Source: Streptomyces sp. NRRL S-340
GTDB lineage: Bacteria > Actinomycetota > Actinomycetes > Streptomycetales > Streptomycetaceae
DNA length: 64,000 nucleotides
Reading direction: 5' to 3'
Assembly: GCF_000720185.1 (NCBI RefSeq)
Contig: NZ_JOIY01000035.1
Location: 20,629-84,628 of the forward strand
The translations under genes and the position numbers were made by a program. How positions within the stretch are numbered: the stretch's first letter is position 1; every line of letters starts with the position of its first letter. This document shows, piece after piece, positions 61,713 to 64,000 of the stretch. The notes beneath the pieces are model-generated. The model had not been told where the DNA came from. It made no database searches and worked only from the letters and a program-made list of their open reading frames with translations.

Positions 61713-63767
61713 TCAGTCCTCGTCCTTGTCCTTGCCCTCGTCCTTGCCCTCGTCCGCTGCCGGGGCCTCGGCTTCGCCGGCGGCCTCGTCCTCGGCCGCA
61801 CCGCTCTCCCGCGAGGCGTCCGCGGACTCGGCGTCCGCACCGCTCTCGTCGAGCGCGTCGGTGAACTCCACACCGTCCAGCTCGGCCAGGCGGTCCGACG
61901 CGTCGGTGCTGCCGTCCCGGTCGGCCTCGACGGCCTTGGCGAACCATTCCCGCGCCTCGGCCTCACGTCCGGCGGCGAGCAGCGCGTCGGCGTAGGCGTA
62001 CCGCAGGCGGGCGGTCCACGGCTGGACGGAGTGGGAGGCAAGCTCGGGGCTCTGCAGCGTCACGATGGCCGCGTCCAGCTGCCCCATGTCGCGCCGGGCA
62101 CCGGCCGCGACGAGCCGCATCTCCACCTGCCCCGCCTTGTCGAGCTTGTGCACCTCGGGAGCACCGGCCATGTCCAGCGCCTTCTCCGGCCGGCCGAGCC
62201 CGCGCTCGCAGTCGGCCATGACGGGCCACAGCTCCACGTTGCCGGTCATCCGGCGGGCGGCGCGGAACTCCGCGAGCGCCTCGCTGTACTTCTGACTGGC
62301 GTACGCGGCGAACCCGGCCGCCTCCCGTACGGCGGCTACGCGGGACGCCAGCCGGAGGGCGACCCTGGAGTAGCCGTACGCGGCCTCGGGGTCCTCGTCG
62401 ATGAGCCGGGCCACCATCACCAGGTTGCGGGCGACGTCCTCGGCGAGCGTCTTGGGCAGGCTCTGGAGTTCCTGCCGTACGTCCTTGTCGATCTCCTCGC
62501 CGGTGACCTCCTGCGGGATCGGCAGCCGCTTGATCGGCTCCCGGTCCCGGTCACGCTCGTCGCGGAACCGGCCGCCACCCCGGCGGTCGTCGCGCCGGTC
62601 GTCCCTGCGGTCGTCGCGCCGGTCGTCACGGCGGTAGGACGGGCGGTCGCCGTCACGGCGGAAGCCGCCGGGCCGGCCACCACGGTCGCCCCGGTCGTCA
62701 CGGCGGGGGCCGCCACGACCACCACGGTCGTCACGTCCGCGGAAGCCACCCCGGTCCCCGCGGTCCCCGCGGGTGTCGTCACGGCGGTCGTCCCTGCGGT
62801 CGTCGCGCCGGTAGGTGGGGCGGTCGCCGTCACGGCGGAAGCCGCCACGGTCGTCGCGCCGGTCGTCCCTGCGGTCATCGCGCGGGGCGTCACGGCGGTC
62901 GTCGCGGCGGTCGTCGCGGCGGTCGTCGCGGCGGTCGTCGCGGCGGTAGGTGGGGCGGTCGCCCTCGCGGCGGAAGCCGCCACGGTCGCCGTCACGACGG
63001 TCGTCACGGCGACCGCCGTAACCGCCGCGGTCACCCTCACGCCGGTCGTCCCTGCGGTCGTCTCGACGGTCGTCACGGCGGTAGGTGGGGCGGTCGCCCT
63101 CGCGGCGGAAGCCGCCACGGTCGGGACGCTCGGAGCGGTCGTCGCGGCGCCCGTACCCGCCGTACCCGCCACGGTCGTCACGGCGACCGCCGTAACCACC
63201 ACGGTCGTCGTCACGCCGGCCGTAGCCGCCACGGTCACCGTCACGACGGTCGTCACGGCGACCGCCGTAACCGCCGCGGTCACCCTCACGCCGGTCGTCG
63301 CGCCGGTCATCTCGACGGTCGTCACGGCGGCCCTCGCGCGGGGCGTCACGCCGGTCGTCGCGGCGGTAGGTGGGGCGGTCGCCCTCGCGGCGGAAGCCGC
63401 CACGGTCGCCGTCACGACGATCGTCACGGCGACCGCCGTAACCACCACGATCGTCGTCACGCCGGCCGTAACCGCCGCGGTCACCCTCACGCCGGTCGTC
63501 GCGCCGGTCATCTCGACGGTCGTCACGGCGGAAACCACCACGGTCACCGCGGTCGTTCCGGTCGCTGCGCTCGGGACCACGGCGTTCGTCGCGGCGGCCG
63601 CCGTAGCCTCCGCCTCGCTCGTCGTCGCGAGGGCCGTATCCCGCACGGTCGTTGCCGCGGCGCGGGCCGCCGCGGTAGCCGCCTCGGTCACCGCGTTCGC
63701 CGCGGTCACCAACGTCCCGGCGGCGCTCATCGCGCTCCGGACGCTCGTCGGGAGAGTTGGTGGACAT
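61713..63767 (-). CDS. TPR protein with long Arg/Asp/Gly repeat region
   Basis: A 684-residue protein in two parts. Residues about 15-410 are a low-complexity region of RDDRRDDRR, DRGGYGGRR and DRGGFRR units, with GDRP(T/S)YRRDDRR occurring five times; this resembles RGG/RG-type RNA-binding or condensate-forming segments but with balancing Asp. After PIKRLPIPQEVTGEEIDKDVRQELQSLP, residues about 430-620 are helical TPR-like repeats (DPEAAYGYSRVALRLASRVAAVREAAGFAAYASQKYSEALAEF). The tail (about 625-684) is acidic (Glu/Asp/Ala) and ends in Lys/Asp. ATG at 63767 has AGGAG 6 bases upstream. It lies directly downstream of an rRNA operon terminator. A role in RNA or ribosome handling is speculation. 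Confidence 0.85.
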   Translation of the reverse strand: MSTNSPDERPERDERRRDVGDRGERGDRGGYRGGPRRGNDRAGYGPRDDERGGGYGGRRDERRGPERSDRNDRGDRGGFRRDDRRDDRRDDRREGDRGGYGRRDDDRGGYGGRRDDRRDGDRGGFRREGDRPTYRRDDRRDAPREGRRDDRRDDRRDDRREGDRGGYGGRRDDRRDGDRGGYGRRDDDRGGYGGRRDDRGGYGGYGRRDDRSERPDRGGFRREGDRPTYRRDDRRDDRRDDRREGDRGGYGGRRDDRRDGDRGGFRREGDRPTYRRDDRRDDRRDDRRDDRRDAPRDDRRDDRRDDRGGFRRDGDRPTYRRDDRRDDRRDDTRGDRGDRGGFRGRDDRGGRGGPRRDDRGDRGGRPGGFRRDGDRPSYRRDDRRDDRRDDRRDDRRGGGRFRDERDRDREPIKRLPIPQEVTGEEIDKDVRQELQSLPKTLAEDVARNLVMVARLIDEDPEAAYGYSRVALRLASRVAAVREAAGFAAYASQKYSEALAEFRAARRMTGNVELWPVMADCERGLGRPEKALDMAGAPEVHKLDKAGQVEMRLVAAGARRDMGQLDAAIVTLQSPELASHSVQPWTARLRYAYADALLAAGREAEAREWFAKAVEADRDGSTDASDRLAELDGVEFTDALDESGADAESADASRESGAAEDEAAGEAEAPAADEGKDEGKDKDED
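62550..63720. repeat. degenerate coding repeats in the TPR gene
   Basis: DNA repeats built from CGGTCGTC/CGGCGGTCGTCACGG units encode the Arg/Asp/Gly array. The longest near-identical stretches centre on GGTAGGTGGGGCGGTCGCC (found near 62810, 62945, 63080 and 63365). The repeats leave all frames on both strands open, which explains several long spurious open frames here. Confidence 0.85.
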
Positions 63768-63854
63768 CGGTGGCTCCTGTCTGCTGTACCGCAAAGTCAT
63801 TCTCACGCAGCCGGGTACCCGGCGCGCTGCAAGCTGTGTTCGGTGAAAAACGAA

Positions 63855-63895
63855 AGGACCCCTGATCCCAGCTGAACGCTGGGACCAGGGGTCCT
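63855..63895 (-). terminator. rRNA operon intrinsic terminator
   Basis: An 18-bp stem with one mismatch: AGGACCCCTGATCCCAGC (63855-63872) and GCTGGGACCAGGGGTCCT (63878-63895), loop TGAAC. On the minus strand it is followed by TTTCGTTTTTC, a U-rich tract, so it terminates transcription coming from the 5S gene. Confidence 0.9.
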
Positions 63896-63903
63896 CCAAA
63901 TAT

Positions 63904-64000
63904 TGTTCGGCGGTGTCCTACTCTCCCACAGGGTCCCCCCTGCAGTACCATCGGCGCTGTAAGGCTTAGCTTCCGGGTTCGGAATGTAACCGGGCGTTTC
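63904..64000 (-). rRNA. rrf: 5S ribosomal RNA (partial, 5' end beyond window)
   Basis: On the minus strand the sequence contains GAAACGCCCGGTTACATTCC, GAACCCGGAAGCTAAGCC and GGGAGAGTAGGACACCGCCG, which are the conserved core and 3' part of streptomycete 5S rRNA. About 97 of roughly 120 bases are present; the 5' end and presumably 23S and 16S rRNA lie past the window edge. Confidence 0.95.

Noticed and set aside
62031..63875. 614-codon plus-strand frame rich in Val/Ala/Thr opposite the TPR gene
   Set aside because: Produced by the DNA repeats that encode the Arg/Asp/Gly array; no start signals, and its protein is pure low complexity.

Overview
The window is chromosomal DNA of a high-GC actinomycete, almost certainly a Streptomyces. 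Reading frames are very GC-rich at third positions, GTG/TTG starts and 4-base stop/start overlaps are common, and the gene order (error-prone polymerase pair, sflA, der/cmk/tyrA, scpAB-parA, ald, pyrG, recN/nadK/tlyA, rRNA operon) matches what I remember of the conserved core near SCO1738-SCO1793 of S. coelicolor. That comparison is from memory and was not computed.

Layout. 1-4545: LexA-box-controlled mutagenesis pair (dnaE2 and a Y-family protein lacking the catalytic carboxylates, cut by the window edge). 4646-9503: a membrane protein, two streptogrisin-like secreted proteases and a DUF1684 protein. 8.7-16.1 kb: an ABC importer locus. On the minus strand lie permease, FAD/NAD(P)-binding protein, ATPase and luciferase-like monooxygenase. 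Divergent from them are a 23-codon leader peptide ending Cys-Ser-Cys and the substrate-binding lipoprotein. The leader type is the known actinobacterial cysteine-responsive one, so I read this as a sulfur or organosulfur scavenging locus. 16.1-26.1 kb: DUF5685 protein with a 23-cysteine tail, sflA, acyl-CoA dehydrogenase, DHA2 exporter, PIG-V-like membrane mannosyltransferase, PAP2 phosphatase, I78 inhibitor and two unrecognised genes.

26.4-44.3 kb is a housekeeping block, mostly minus strand: aroH-tyrA-cmk-plsC-der, then parA-(RHH-like)-scpA-scpB-rluB, ald, an NB-ARC/TPR ATPase, Nudix and pyrG, with a Tat-type Rieske lipoprotein and an orphan nucleotidyltransferase inserted on the plus strand. 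44.8-51.4 kb: GH15 hydrolase, PucR regulator, GT4 glycosyltransferase and a short MraY/WecA-like protein, separated by a repeat-rich non-coding stretch. 51.7-60.3 kb: recN, nadK, tlyA, an SCP2-like protein, and a siderophore ABC transporter without a binding-protein gene under an iron box, then a HAD phosphatase. 60.3-64 kb: DUF1015 protein, a TPR protein with about 400 residues of Arg/Asp/Gly repeats, then the terminator and 3' part of 5S rRNA, which is the end of an rRNA operon on the minus strand.

Most intergenic stretches between convergent genes carry long GC-rich hairpins, typical Streptomyces terminators. No insertion sequence, prophage, CRISPR array or tRNA gene was seen.
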